Shown piece after piece: positions 24,701-34,944 of a DNA stretch of 64,000 nt. Made by a program: the position numbers and the translations under genes. How positions within the stretch are numbered: the first letter of the stretch is position 1; each line of letters begins with the position of its first letter. Location: NCBI GenBank assembly GCA_010093515.1, contig MU001693.1, forward strand, positions 245,487-309,486, written 5' to 3'. The DNA is from Lineolata rhizophorae (taxonomy: Eukaryota > Ascomycota > Dothideomycetes > Lineolatales > Lineolataceae). Below the pieces are notes generated by a model that did no database searches, was not told the origin of the DNA, and saw nothing but the letters and a program-made list of their open reading frames with translations.

Positions 24701-26005
24701 TTGTCCTTCGTTCCCGACAAGAGGGGCAACCCGGTTCCCGTCGCGCCCGCGAGCGACGACTGGAATCGCGATGTCACTTTCTTCCCGCCGCAGAAGCAGC
24801 CCTATGATGTCCGCCACCTGATCGCTGGTAAGGAGGACGAGAGCGGCTTCCAGTCCGGTCTCTTCGATCGCAACTCGTTCGAGGAGGCCCTCGGCGGCTG
24901 GGCGCGTACCGTGGTTGTCGGTCGCGCCCGCCTTGGTGGTATCCCTGTTGGTGTCATTGGTGTCGAGACTCGCTCTGTTGAGAACGTCACGCCTGCCGAC
25001 CCGGCCAACCCCGACTCGATCGAGCAGGTTACGTCTGAGGCTGGCGGTGTGTGGTATCCCAACTCGGCGTACAAGACGGCTCAGGCGATCCGCGATTTCA
25101 ACAAGGGCGAGCAACTTCCTCTCATGATCCTCGCCAACTGGCGCGGCTTCTCCGGAGGTCAGCGCGACATGTACAATGAGGTGCTTAAGTACGGCTCGTA
25201 CATCGTGGATGCGCTCGTGGGTTACGAGCAGCCCATCTTCGTATACATCCCGCCCTACGGCGAGCTGCGCGGCGGCTCCTGGGTCGTGGTGGACCCGACC
25301 ATCAACCCGACCTTCATGGAGATGTACGCCGACGAGGACGCGCGCGGTGGCGTGCTCGAGCCCGAGGGCATCGTCGGCATCAAGTTCAAGAAGGAGCGCC
25401 AGCTCGAGACGATGGCGCGCTTGGACCCGGCCTACGCGGAGCTCAAGCAGCGGGCCGCGAACCCGAATCTCTCGCGCGAGGAAGCTGCTGAAATTAAGGC
25501 CAAGATGACGGAGCGCGAACAGCTGCTGCTGCCAGTGTACGGGCAGATCTCGCTCCAGTTCGCGGACCTGCACGACCGCGCGGGCCGCATGCAGGCCAAG
25601 GGCACGATCCGCGCGGCGCTGCGCTGGACCAACGCGCGCCGCTTCTTCTACTGGCGCCTTCGCCGCCGCCTCAACGAGGAGTATCTGCTCAAGAAGCTGG
25701 CGGCGGTGCAGCCCAAGGACGTGGACACGCGGTCCGGGCGGGCGCAGAACGTCGAGCTGCTGCGGGCCTGGAGCGGCGTGGCCGACTTCGAGCGCGACGA
25801 CGCAGCCGTGGCGGCGTGGTACGAGGACAACCGCCGTGACATCACGGCGCGCATCGAGGCGATGCGCAGCCAGGGCGTCGCGTACGACGTGGCGGCGCTG
25901 CTGCGGAAGGATAAGGAGGGCGGCTTGAAGGGCGTGGCACAGATGTTGGGCATGCTGCCGACGGCGGAGAAGGAGGAGGTGCTTAAGATGTTGGCGAAGG
26001 CGTGA
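18765..26005 (+). CDS. ACC1: Acetyl-CoA carboxylase (multifunctional)
   Basis: Exons are 18765-18932, 19036-19206, 19363-19457, 19558-24416 and 24483-26005, giving 2271 residues, the usual fungal length. The enzyme makes malonyl-CoA from acetyl-CoA, bicarbonate and ATP in the cytosol, the committed step of fatty-acid synthesis. Biotin carboxylase spans about residues 55-560, with [16 protein letters not shown] and the ATP-binding loop [14 protein letters not shown] near 246. The biotin site is Lys729 in [11 protein letters not shown]. The central region (about 750-1480) precedes the carboxyltransferase domain (about 1480-2230), which includes [13 protein letters not shown] near 1654. Ser1164 in [12 protein letters not shown] lines up with the yeast Snf1/AMPK site Ser1157 and has Arg at -3 and Met at -5 and +4, so inhibition by Snf1-type kinase is likely. 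All junctions keep frame. The start codon begins a short polar leader ahead of [10 protein letters not shown]. Confidence 0.97.
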
Positions 26006-27399
26006 AGCAAATCGGGACGTTTGTTTGTGGGGCCCGAGGAAATGGCTTGCTATATATGAGCTGGGTGTCTGTTATTGAGTAATGCTTTGATTGTTAGAAG
26101 GCACGGCAGCTGCTGGTTTAGGCGTTGGTTTTTTAACGTTTTGGTTGCCAATTTTTGCCTTTGATTTTCTTTGTGCCCTAGTATTTCCTAGTTTTCATTT
26201 TGCGATTCAATGATTAATTACTGCTTGGCTTTTTCTAACTCTTTTTTTCCGCCTTATGTTGGAGGGACTTGTCTGTTCATGGCTTGTCATTGGTAGCCTT
26301 ATGCATGTGGAATCGAATTTTCGGTCTCTTAGAGTAGTTTGCTGTTTAAGGTGTCTTGAGTGATGTGAGAACGATAACTCAGTTTGTGACTATTAGGAAT
26401 GCTAAATAGTACCTAGAGTGGAGAATATCTCTAGCGCCGTAGTAGCTTGTGATCGTACTCAGGTGCCTTGTCTGCTTAGGCTACGCCAATCTTGCAATTT
26501 CGCACGTCGCCGTCGTTAGAGGCGAAAGGAAAAGCGTGCGATCATCGCGCAATAGGACGCAGAAAACCGAAGTTCGCTTCATTGGCATGCATTCTTTTTT
26601 GTCGTACTTCGGACAAGGCTTTCGTCTAGCAAAGCACCAACCAGCAAGCAATCGATCAAATCCTCGATCGCGTAGCGTGCGTTTACAAAGACAAGCCCAT
26701 AATAGGCAGAAGTTGACCAATCGAGAAGCAGCCATTCAAGGTAGTTTATTCGGTTGATTCCTAATGGGTACACTTTCCTCTGTCATCGATCGCAGGAAAC
26801 CAGGTTACTGTAAGAATAGGATGTTCAGTCTCCCCACACCCGGCTTGCATATTTCCCGATTCTGCGGTGTCAGTACTCCGTAGCGGCACAGATGTCTATT
26901 GGGCGTCAGCTGACTAAAACAACGGCTGGCCTGAGGAATAGTCACCGAATCCTAACGCGGGAAGTTTACCTCGTAAGCCGGTTAGGCCTGGGCTGATGGG
27001 AGTTCTTGAGGTGTATAGTGGCGAAGACATACATAGTGCACTAGCTTTCAATATAAGTGAAGGCGCATTGAGGAGGCCGCCAAATTTTCAATGAATTGTT
27101 GCTTATGAAACTATTCTGCGTGTGGTATGTCAGGCATAGGGCAAACTTAGTGATCATAGATGCAAATAGCTGAGCTACATAGCAGCTCGTGCCGTAGCTA
27201 CACCCCCTATCAAGTGACACTTATGGGGGCCGAATTCTTTCCACTCGGCACGCTTTCCCCGACCTTATGCAGTAAGATTCTAACTACATCACCTTATTTG
27301 TTAACCTTATTCGGGCTTCTTTGCAATTCAACTTTCTCGAATTAAAAAGGAACCCAGCTCCCAGGTCGGGCAAGCTGGCAGCAACACTCCACCTTCATC
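26006..27399. other. Intergenic region, ACC1 3' side to P450 promoter
   Basis: The first 250 bases are T-rich and probably contain the ACC1 3' untranslated region. The rest holds only short frames without motifs. No TATA box or factor site before the P450 could be assigned with confidence. Confidence 0.5.
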
Positions 27400-29619
27400 A
27401 TGGATCAATTTGGTACACTCACCAGCTCCATACCATGGACCACGCTGATCTCCAGCAAGTTCAACGCCGCCCTTGCCGGCGTTTTCTCCCACTTCCTTCT
27501 TGCGCAGTGGGAGCTTGATTTCCATGTCCACCATCTGCTCATGTTCTGGCTCTTTGGCTATGGCGCAGCTACTTACGCAGTTTATGCCGACAGCTTCGCG
27601 GCTTCAGACGCGAGCCCAATTTCAGCGGTATTTTCGGCTATCTGGATCACATTTACATCTGCAGCGGTTTATTTCAGCACGATTCTTTGCAGCATGGCAA
27701 TATATCGTGTGTTCTTCCACAGGCTCAGAAAGGTATGTACAATAACCGGGAGCCTCGTCTCGACTCATTCGGAGAGAACCGCAAAGTGCTGATTCGTCGG
27801 ATCGATTTAGTTTCCCGGCCCTACCATGCCTGCCGTGTCGAAACTGTTCTGTCCCTGGTATATCGTGACCCAAAGACAATTGTTCCTAGAAGTTGACGAC
27901 TGGCACCGAAAATATGGCGATTATGTGCGAATCGGTATGTCGCGATGTCTGCTTAAAAGAACAAATCAGGGCACTTGGAAATTCTGTAAATTGACATTAC
28001 CTCGTTCTTCTAGGACCACAGGAATTGTCCATTATCGATACCAACGCTGTGAACCCTATCCTTGGAGCTCAAAGTAAATGCCTCAAGGGACCGTGGTACG
28101 AAGCGCCGTGCCATACTGCAGGACAGTCTCTGCACTCCGAAAGGTCTAAGATAGCACACAAAGAGCGACGAAGACACTGGGATCAAGCGTTCAGCACTAA
28201 GTGTAAGAATTACTTCGATTTATTAAATTAACTTGCAGCTCCAGACTATTGCTAATTAAATTCAGCTATAAATGGTTACATTCCACGTCTTGAGCGCATT
28301 ATGTTACGGCTGCTTTGCCAGATTCAAGCTCGGACGGGTAAGCCGCTCGTTATTAACCATTGGATTGAATTCTTTGCTTTCGATGTTACTGGAGATATCG
28401 GCTTCAGCCACGACTTTAACATGATCGAGAGAGCGGAGGTGGACGATTTGATCAAGCTTGTTCGTGGAGGTGGCGATTTGTTCATGGCCTTTAACCCGGT
28501 CCCGTGGCTCTTGTCGACCTTCATGCGCATTCCTAGCTCCGAATTTAAGGACATACTATCACGAACTTATAAAATACTGAGGGAAAGAGCAGCAGTAGGT
28601 TATAGCGCTCGGCTTTGGATGCCCAAGCAACGCTAACCGCTCAATGGCAACGCGCAGAAAACTCCGTCCGAAACTGATGTTTTCTCTTGGCTGCTTAAAC
28701 CAGGCAAGGGCATTTCACTAAACCACAACGCAGATGCGCGTTTACTTGTCCTTGCGGGAAGGTATGCCGAACTAAGATTCTTCATGAGGCGTAGCCGACT
28801 AACATGTACCAACTCTATAGTGATACGAGCTCATCTGTGCTGGTATTCATTTTCTATTATCTCTGCAAATATCCGGACCAGCTCCGGAAATTGCAGACTG
28901 TGGTTGATAACGTTGCCAGAGCCAAGGGGTTCCTGGACGCCCACACGCTTATGAATGTCCCTCATCTTGATGGTGTCATCAACGAGACCATGAGACTTCA
29001 TCCTCCGGTATGTACGAATTAGCGTATCATTGCTTTGCCTAGGAAAGTTAATCGTTTGCCTGATCTTTCCGATAGGTCATTTTCGGCTTGCAACGGCAGA
29101 CTCCACCGGAAGGGATCATGATCGGCGACAAGCACATTCCTGGAAATAGCCATGTCAGAATCCCACACTGGAGCATTCAAAGAGGTATGATAGGATGAAA
29201 ATATATCAATCTCATCGAACGACATACTGATGGAGCTGACGTTGGAAGACGAACGCTATTTTCCCAATCCGCTGTCATTTATTCCAGAGCGCTGGACGAC
29301 AGAGCCTGAGCTTATCAAGGACAAGCGCGCCTTCATGCCTTTCAACGTCGGCAAGTGAACCGTAGCCCTACTACTAACCATGGACTAGATTCTAATTCTC
29401 CTGTTCCTCTTAGGACAACACAATTGTGTGGGCCAGAGGTTTGCAATGATCGAAATGCGAGTACTGGTTGCAAACCTTATCCGGCAGTTTGACGTGACGT
29501 TCGCTCCCGGAGAAGATGGGAACACAATAGTGAACGGGGTAAAGGATGGTTTCACAACAAAAATTCCTGATATGAACATTGTGTTCACTCCACGCTCAGG
29601 CGTGACGAGCTTTGAGTAG
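27400..29619 (+). CDS. Cytochrome P450 monooxygenase
   Basis: Nine exons: 27400-27732, 27811-27934, 28014-28202, 28266-28594, 28658-28761, 28821-29007, 29076-29184, 29249-29350 and 29414-29619, giving 560 residues. About 100 N-terminal residues hold hydrophobic helices, more than the single anchor of a standard microsomal P450. The proline-rich hinge FPGP follows at residue 112. The I-helix motif is AGSDTSSS near 358-365. The ExxR pair is Glu415/Arg418 in ETMRLHPP, then IPERW. The heme loop FNVGQHNCVG places the ligand at Cys497. Substrate is unknown; fungal P450s of this shape are often in secondary metabolism or detoxification. The last intron (29351-29413) has a GC donor (GCAAGT). Eight introns all fit frame, and every diagnostic residue is present, so the gene looks intact. 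It faces an FAD oxidoreductase 193 bases away. Confidence 0.9.
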
Positions 29620-29812
29620 CACACAAGGATCTACTGGAAGAGGAGAACTTGGAACATACAGGTTCAGCGTGCTCAGAGGCTTCTATCTTTAACACTATTG
29701 AAAAAATAGTCTAAAAGCTAATGTGTTCGGTCAAAATAATACTACTTTCCTTCATGTCTAGAAATAGGGACGAAATGTGAGCCTTTCGATGATCTCCTTC
29801 AAACGTTTCAGC

Positions 29813-31541
29813 TCAGTTCGTCGTTTTCCTCTTCTTCAACTCTTCAGAATATCCGAGAGTACCTGCTGCATCGGCCTTTGACCAAAGAACCGTTAGCCAA
29901 GCGTGGGCATTCTTCGCAGCGGATGCGATGGGAACTCGAGCAGACGAGACTAAACCACTTACCGCGGCAATTTCCGGCTGGAGCCTTGCTCGCCGAATTC
30001 GTTCCTCAGAAATCAAATATGACGGTGGTAATCCATCGTCCCGGACAAGCCTCTCTTCGGTTGCCTTGGCCGACTCCCCTGCTTCGTCCGCGAGAAGCAA
30101 CTCTACAGCAGCCTTGCCGCAAAGGGTGCCATTCGGCATTCCGTGTCCTAAACAGCAAAAGCGACAGATCAGAATCAAGAGTTCGGTGAAAATGAGCTTA
30201 CGACCACGTACCAGTATACCCGGCAGCCATCCACATTCCGTCCTCGCCGGGCACGCTGCCGACCCACGGATGCGCGTCTCTGCTGTACCCCATAATCCCC
30301 GTCCACATATGCGTATCCTTCAACGCCCGCCCGTCATCCTCCCCGCCCAAACTCATCGTCACCTTCAAGCTCTCCCGCAGGTACTCGGCCACCTTCTCAT
30401 CCACCTCTCCATCGTCGCTCACCCCAACCGGGCTCTTCGCGTTCGCGCCCCTGCCGCCGCCAAACATGAGCTGCCCGCGCGGATCCCGGCCCGAAAAAGG
30501 CCGCTGCACCAGGTAGTCGTCGAAGTTTCCGGGCTGGCCGCGCGCGCCCAGGAAGCCGTAGCTGTGGTCCAGCCGGGGGGCGCCCGGCGGCGGCAGGAGG
30601 GCCGACATCTGCCCGCGCACGGGCACGATGAGGTCGGCGAAGGCCGGCACCAGCGCCGAGGTGTACGCGTTGGTCGCGAGCAGGACGTGGCGGGCGCGGA
30701 CGGAGCCGCGCGGCGTGCGCAGCGCGTACCGGAGCCGGCGGCCGGCTCCCGCGGCCGCTCCTTCGCCCGCGCGCTCGATGCGCTCTACGGGCGTGTTGGT
30801 CTGCAGGTTGACGCTGCCGCCGCGCACCAGCCGCACCAGCTGCGCGGCGACCAGCTTGTACGGCCAGAGGCTGGCGGCCGTCTCGACGACGGCGGCGCCT
30901 CGCGCGTCGGGCACGCGCATGCGGCGCAGCTCGTCAGTGCCGTCGCCCTCGTCGGCGGCCACGACGTGCACCAGGCGCGCCAGCTCCGGCGCGCTCCGGC
31001 TCAGCTCGTCCCGTGCGGCCTTCGCGGCCGCGACCGTGTCGGCGTTCCAGAAGGTGTGGCACGCGGGCAGCGCGCGGAACTCGCAGTCGACGGCGTGCGC
31101 GGCTACGTACGCGGTGACGGCATGGTAGTTGCGCAGCTCGAAGGCGCCGACGGCGGGCTCGCGCGCCGTCGGGAGCAGCGGCGTCTGCAGGTGGCCGCCA
31201 TTGCGGCCCGTGGCGCCGGAGCAGGCCTCGCGGGCCTCGAGCTGGAGGACGCAGGCATGGCGCGATAAGTTGGCGGAGAAGGAGGAGGCGGAGGAGGCGG
31301 AAGGGAACAGGCTGGCGAAGCGCGGGTCCGAAGTCAAGAAGCGGGCCGCTGAGGCTCCGGTGATGCCTGTGCCGATGATGACGACGTCGGCGGTCTGCGG
31401 AAGGTCGGGGGTCGTTCTGTGGCCGCGGAGGACATTGGACAAGTCGGAGAGCCAGAACGAGGACGTGGGATTAGGTACGGGAAGACTGGAAGGCGTCGAA
31501 GGAGGGAAAGAAGAGCTCTCGGGAGGCCTAGCTGTCGACAT
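29813..31541 (-). CDS. FAD-dependent oxidoreductase (DAO family)
   Basis: Exon 1 runs 31541-30212 from an ATG. Exon 2 starts at 30147 after a clear intron (donor at 30211). A second intron at 29962-29876 (GTAAGT donor, GCTAAC branch, CAAAG acceptor) is likely but not certain. It is 87 nt long and stop-free, so the spliced form has 525 residues and the unspliced one 554. The Rossmann FAD loop is VVIIGTGITGASAARFL (Gly57, Gly59, Gly62). CSGATGRNGGHLQ, LLATNAYTSALVPAF and the C-terminal MWMAAGYTGHGMPNG, which closes the FAD site across the first intron, are typical of fungal DAO proteins. Such enzymes oxidise amines or amino acids; the substrate here is unknown. There is no signal peptide or obvious peroxisomal tail. 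The gene is convergent with the P450. Confidence 0.88.
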
Positions 31542-34113
31542 GGTGTTGCGAATCCTACAAGTATTGTGTAATACCCAAGAGCAAACTGGCCTCGGCTGAG
31601 GACGTATTCAGTGTGACTGATGTGTTGCTATTCTTTCAAGCCAGAATCTTCCGGAATATTGATCCGGCCCTGTTCAGAGCTCGGAATTGAAAGGCTGCTC
31701 GGTGTAGTTGTAACGCCAATTGATAGTACGTTCACTACAAGATCCTAGTGTTTACTCCGGAGTTAGAATTGCAAAGCCTTTAGGGTTCTGTTGTGGTCGA
31801 GATGTCTACGACGGACTCCATTAGAAATTGGTGGTCACTCCGGGAGATCGTTGCGCATTGTACCTGGCTTCAAAGCATTCCGCCTGGAGTAGTTTCTCGG
31901 AACGTCGGACGCCAGTCTCAGCTGTAGAAATGCATCAGCATCCGAGTCTGCTCCCTTATCGTTGTTCTCTCCGTCAAACCAAATGGCCCAGCCATCCTAT
32001 GACGCCACCAATATCGGCATCGCCGTTGTTGAAGAAAGGAGAACTACGTTAGAAGCCCATACAAGCATGCCACTAGCATTGGCCATGAGAGGACGTTCTG
32101 AGGGGAAGATGCCCGCTGCCAAGCCTTCTTATTAGTCAACGATAGTCTACGTCCCTATTCTCGTGACCCGAACCAGTCATATCCTAGACACCGCTATCTA
32201 TGAGGCTCAAAAACGTTCCAAAAGTGGGAAGGGGGGAAAAGGAAGCTACCTTAGGGTCAACGCAGGGCAGAAACTCGTGCGCCTCTTCTGCGGTCGACGA
32301 TGCAGTCGGCCCAAACGCACGCCGGAGGGAAACAATTCCGGCGGGCCTGGCCCCCCCCGCTCCATTCCAATCGCATCTCATCCAATGCGATCCTTGCCTC
32401 ATGTGGGATCCAGGACATCTATGTACGACCCACGTATCCATCGGAGCGCTACTGGATGTACGGTATGGATGTACTCCGTCGCAGCGACCGAAAACGTTGG
32501 TCCAGGTGATCGTCATCCACGGAGACGGAGCGATTGACGGCACGAGGACAGCACCGCCGCGCGCCACGGAAGGTATCCATGCGTGCCGGCTGCCGGGAAC
32601 GTGTCGGGTCGGACTTCTCGGCAGCGCGACGGCTGCCGGCCGGCCTCGGAAGCGTGAAGGAACGTACATGTACGCAGTACGTATGGAGAACCCTTGAGCA
32701 ACTTAACCCGTCCTCCGGCGGGCCTGAAAGAACATTCTAGGGCTGGAGCTAAGCAAGGGCCTTAATTCCCGCGGTCGTGAGTCCGACCGACGATGACGTT
32801 CTGTGTTTCTTGGTCTATCGAAGACGGGCAAAAGCGCTCCTTCGGGAAATCGTTGCGAGCGATTGGAGACGTTTTTCTTCGCGGGCAATGAATGGATGAT
32901 GGCGGGTCGCTTCGTCGGCGGGACGACGAGCGCTGCGTACGTACTGCTTCATACGTACGTAGACGCGCACAGCATGGCCTACGCGTACATACATACCTCC
33001 CGGTACCCACTTACCGTCTAGTTCGATGTGGGCACTCAGCTTTCGCAAGCCCGCGCTTCAGGAAGCGAGGCGGCGGCCCGATGGATGGGCAAATCATTCG
33101 ATGCGGGGCGGGCGTGCATGCGCCCGTGCGTGTGATGGATAGACTGTGGATTATGATGGATAGGGCGCTATCCATCCACATCCATCCATCATGCAGTCAG
33201 TTAGGAAAAAGATTGGGCGGCTCGGGGGATGGAAGTGGCTTCGGCGAGGCCGAGGCAACTTGATCTTGGCGCTCGATTGCGGAGCGCGTATCAGGGCCGC
33301 ACGTTTTAACAATTTGCGCAACTGGAATAATTTGTCTTCCGTACAAAGGTATCCGTGAGCATGTGAGCAGATATGTCGGCTTGTTCGGAGAGTGGGAGCT
33401 CAAGATCATGCACTCAGTCGATAGTATCTCTCTCGAGTTGTTAAAAATAGATCTCTGTAGCTACCTATACATTCCAAAGAGGCGGCACAAACTTGGAGTG
33501 CAAAAGTCCGATGAGCTTCCCAATTGCTGCCACCCGGGTATACACGCTACGAGCGGGGTGGGTGGCCAGCCCGCAGCCGTGGGGGTTCCGGAGCGGGAAC
33601 GTTCCCTTTGAACTGCATTGGCGGGTAAGCGCTAGATACATGGGGGCAAGGCAAAAAAAAGGTATAGGACCTCGAAAATGAAGAGTGCAACAAGCCTAAA
33701 GCTATATCCCTTGGGTCACAATAGAAAAAAAGAAATTAGACATTTTTTGGTCAATGCCGAAATTTCCACCGCCCAGCGAGAAATAGGGGCATATTTCATG
33801 CGGTATCTGGCGAGCAAGCTCGTCTGGAGAACCAGATTAAATTCAAACAACGGACAAAGTGCAACTCCATCCTTAGCCATTAAACAAGATAGCGACAGAC
33901 AGCCAGGTCGTGCCAGAAACTAACCGTCCTTATGACAGAAGTTGGAAGCAGATGATTCTCTTTCGAAGCAATGGATTTTCATGTCGATCGTGGGGAGTCG
34001 TGAGCATGCGTGTGATCGTTAGGCGCCGGTGAGAGGCACCACCTTCAGCATTGAGTCGACAGCAGCGAGCCGGCACTGCTGCAGTTGGGAACCTGTCCGT
34101 GGTTCACGGACTG
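31542..34113. other. Intergenic region, no gene supported
   Basis: Overlapping frames exist on both strands around 32160-33260, but none has an intron pattern, composition or motif of a gene. TACGTAC-type motifs occur at 32655-32690 and 32935-33000. A 9-bp perfect inverted repeat sits at 33155-33176 beside an ATCC tetranucleotide tract. Confidence 0.5.
33155..33190. repeat. 9-bp inverted repeat and ATCC tract
   Basis: GATGGATAG at 33155-33163 is perfectly complementary to CTATCCATC at 33168-33176 across a four-base GGCG loop. The right arm runs into an imperfect ATCC repeat to 33190. It may fold into a hairpin; no function is implied. Confidence 0.7.
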
Positions 34114-34944
34114 CTATTCGTCGCGGTCATGGTGGCTGTGCCGGTGGTGATGAATGACCTTCTTGACGTTGTCGCGCACGCTGAAGCCGTTGAAGAGCCA
34201 CTATCGCGCAGAAGAGTTAGCACCATCCCCGTCCGACGGTTCCGGCGATCGGATTCCACGTACCTGGTTCGCATGCCTGCCGTAGTAAAAATCGCTCCCG
34301 CTGCTCATCGTCCTCCGCGCCCGCTCCGTCAACTGGAAGTCCGACGGGCCCTCGTACTCGTCCCCGTCCGACAGCCGCCTGTACCCGTCCGAGCCGGACG
34401 AGCACGAGCTCGCGGACCGATCCAGCTTGGCCGGCGCCGCGCGCGGGGCCGTGGCCGCGTCGGCGTGCGGCGCCGCGGGCGGCGGCGGCAAGGGGCTGCG
34501 CGACCGCGAGCGCGCGACGCGGTTGCGCGAGCGGCTGCGCGAGCGGGCGCGCACCTTGGCCGCGATGCTGCTGAAGAAGGACGTCTCGGTCGGGGAGGAC
34601 GAGGCCGAGGTGGGCGAGCCCGGGGCAGCCCCGGCGTGCCCGTGGCCGCCGCGGCGCTGCGGGCCCGGGAAGTACTCGGTGGCCGAGTTGGGCGAGGCGG
34701 GCGGCGACGAGGTGAAGCTGAAGGTGGGCGTCGAGGGCGTGGGGGCGCCGGAGGCGGAGGACACGGTGCTGTAGAGGGAGTCGCGGGTCGCGAGGCCCGG
34801 GGATGGCACCGGGGCGTTGGTACCGGCACGCATGGTGGAGTCGGCGGTGGGGTTGTGGTTGCGGCTGTGGTTGTGGTTGTCCTGGTTGTGGGAGTGACGG
34901 CAGTCGTGGTTGTTGTTGTCGGAGGGGTTTTGCGTCGTGGGCAT
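34114..34944 (-). CDS. Ser/Arg-rich conserved fungal protein, unknown function
   Basis: Exons are 34944-34264 and 34200-34114, giving 255 residues. The frame is open upstream to about 34983 but has no ATG there, so the first in-frame ATG at 34944 is chosen. The N-terminus is rich in Asn and His. The middle is Ser/Pro-rich, with an Arg-Ser dipeptide run (ARSRSRSRNRVARSRSRSP), followed by RRLSDGDEYEGPSDFQLTE and a TMSSGSDFYYGRHANQ block. The spliced C-terminus continues with WLFNGFSVRDNVKKVIHHH and ends in a His-rich tail. The FYYGRHANQ-WLF join across the intron preserves a motif that I recall from uncharacterised fungal proteins. Most of the chain looks disordered. No enzymatic domain, signal peptide or membrane segment is visible. 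I do not assign a function. Confidence 0.65.

Noticed and set aside
32184-32697. 160-165-residue frames on both strands
   Set aside because: They overlap each other fully, start at non-ATG or weak contexts and match no family.
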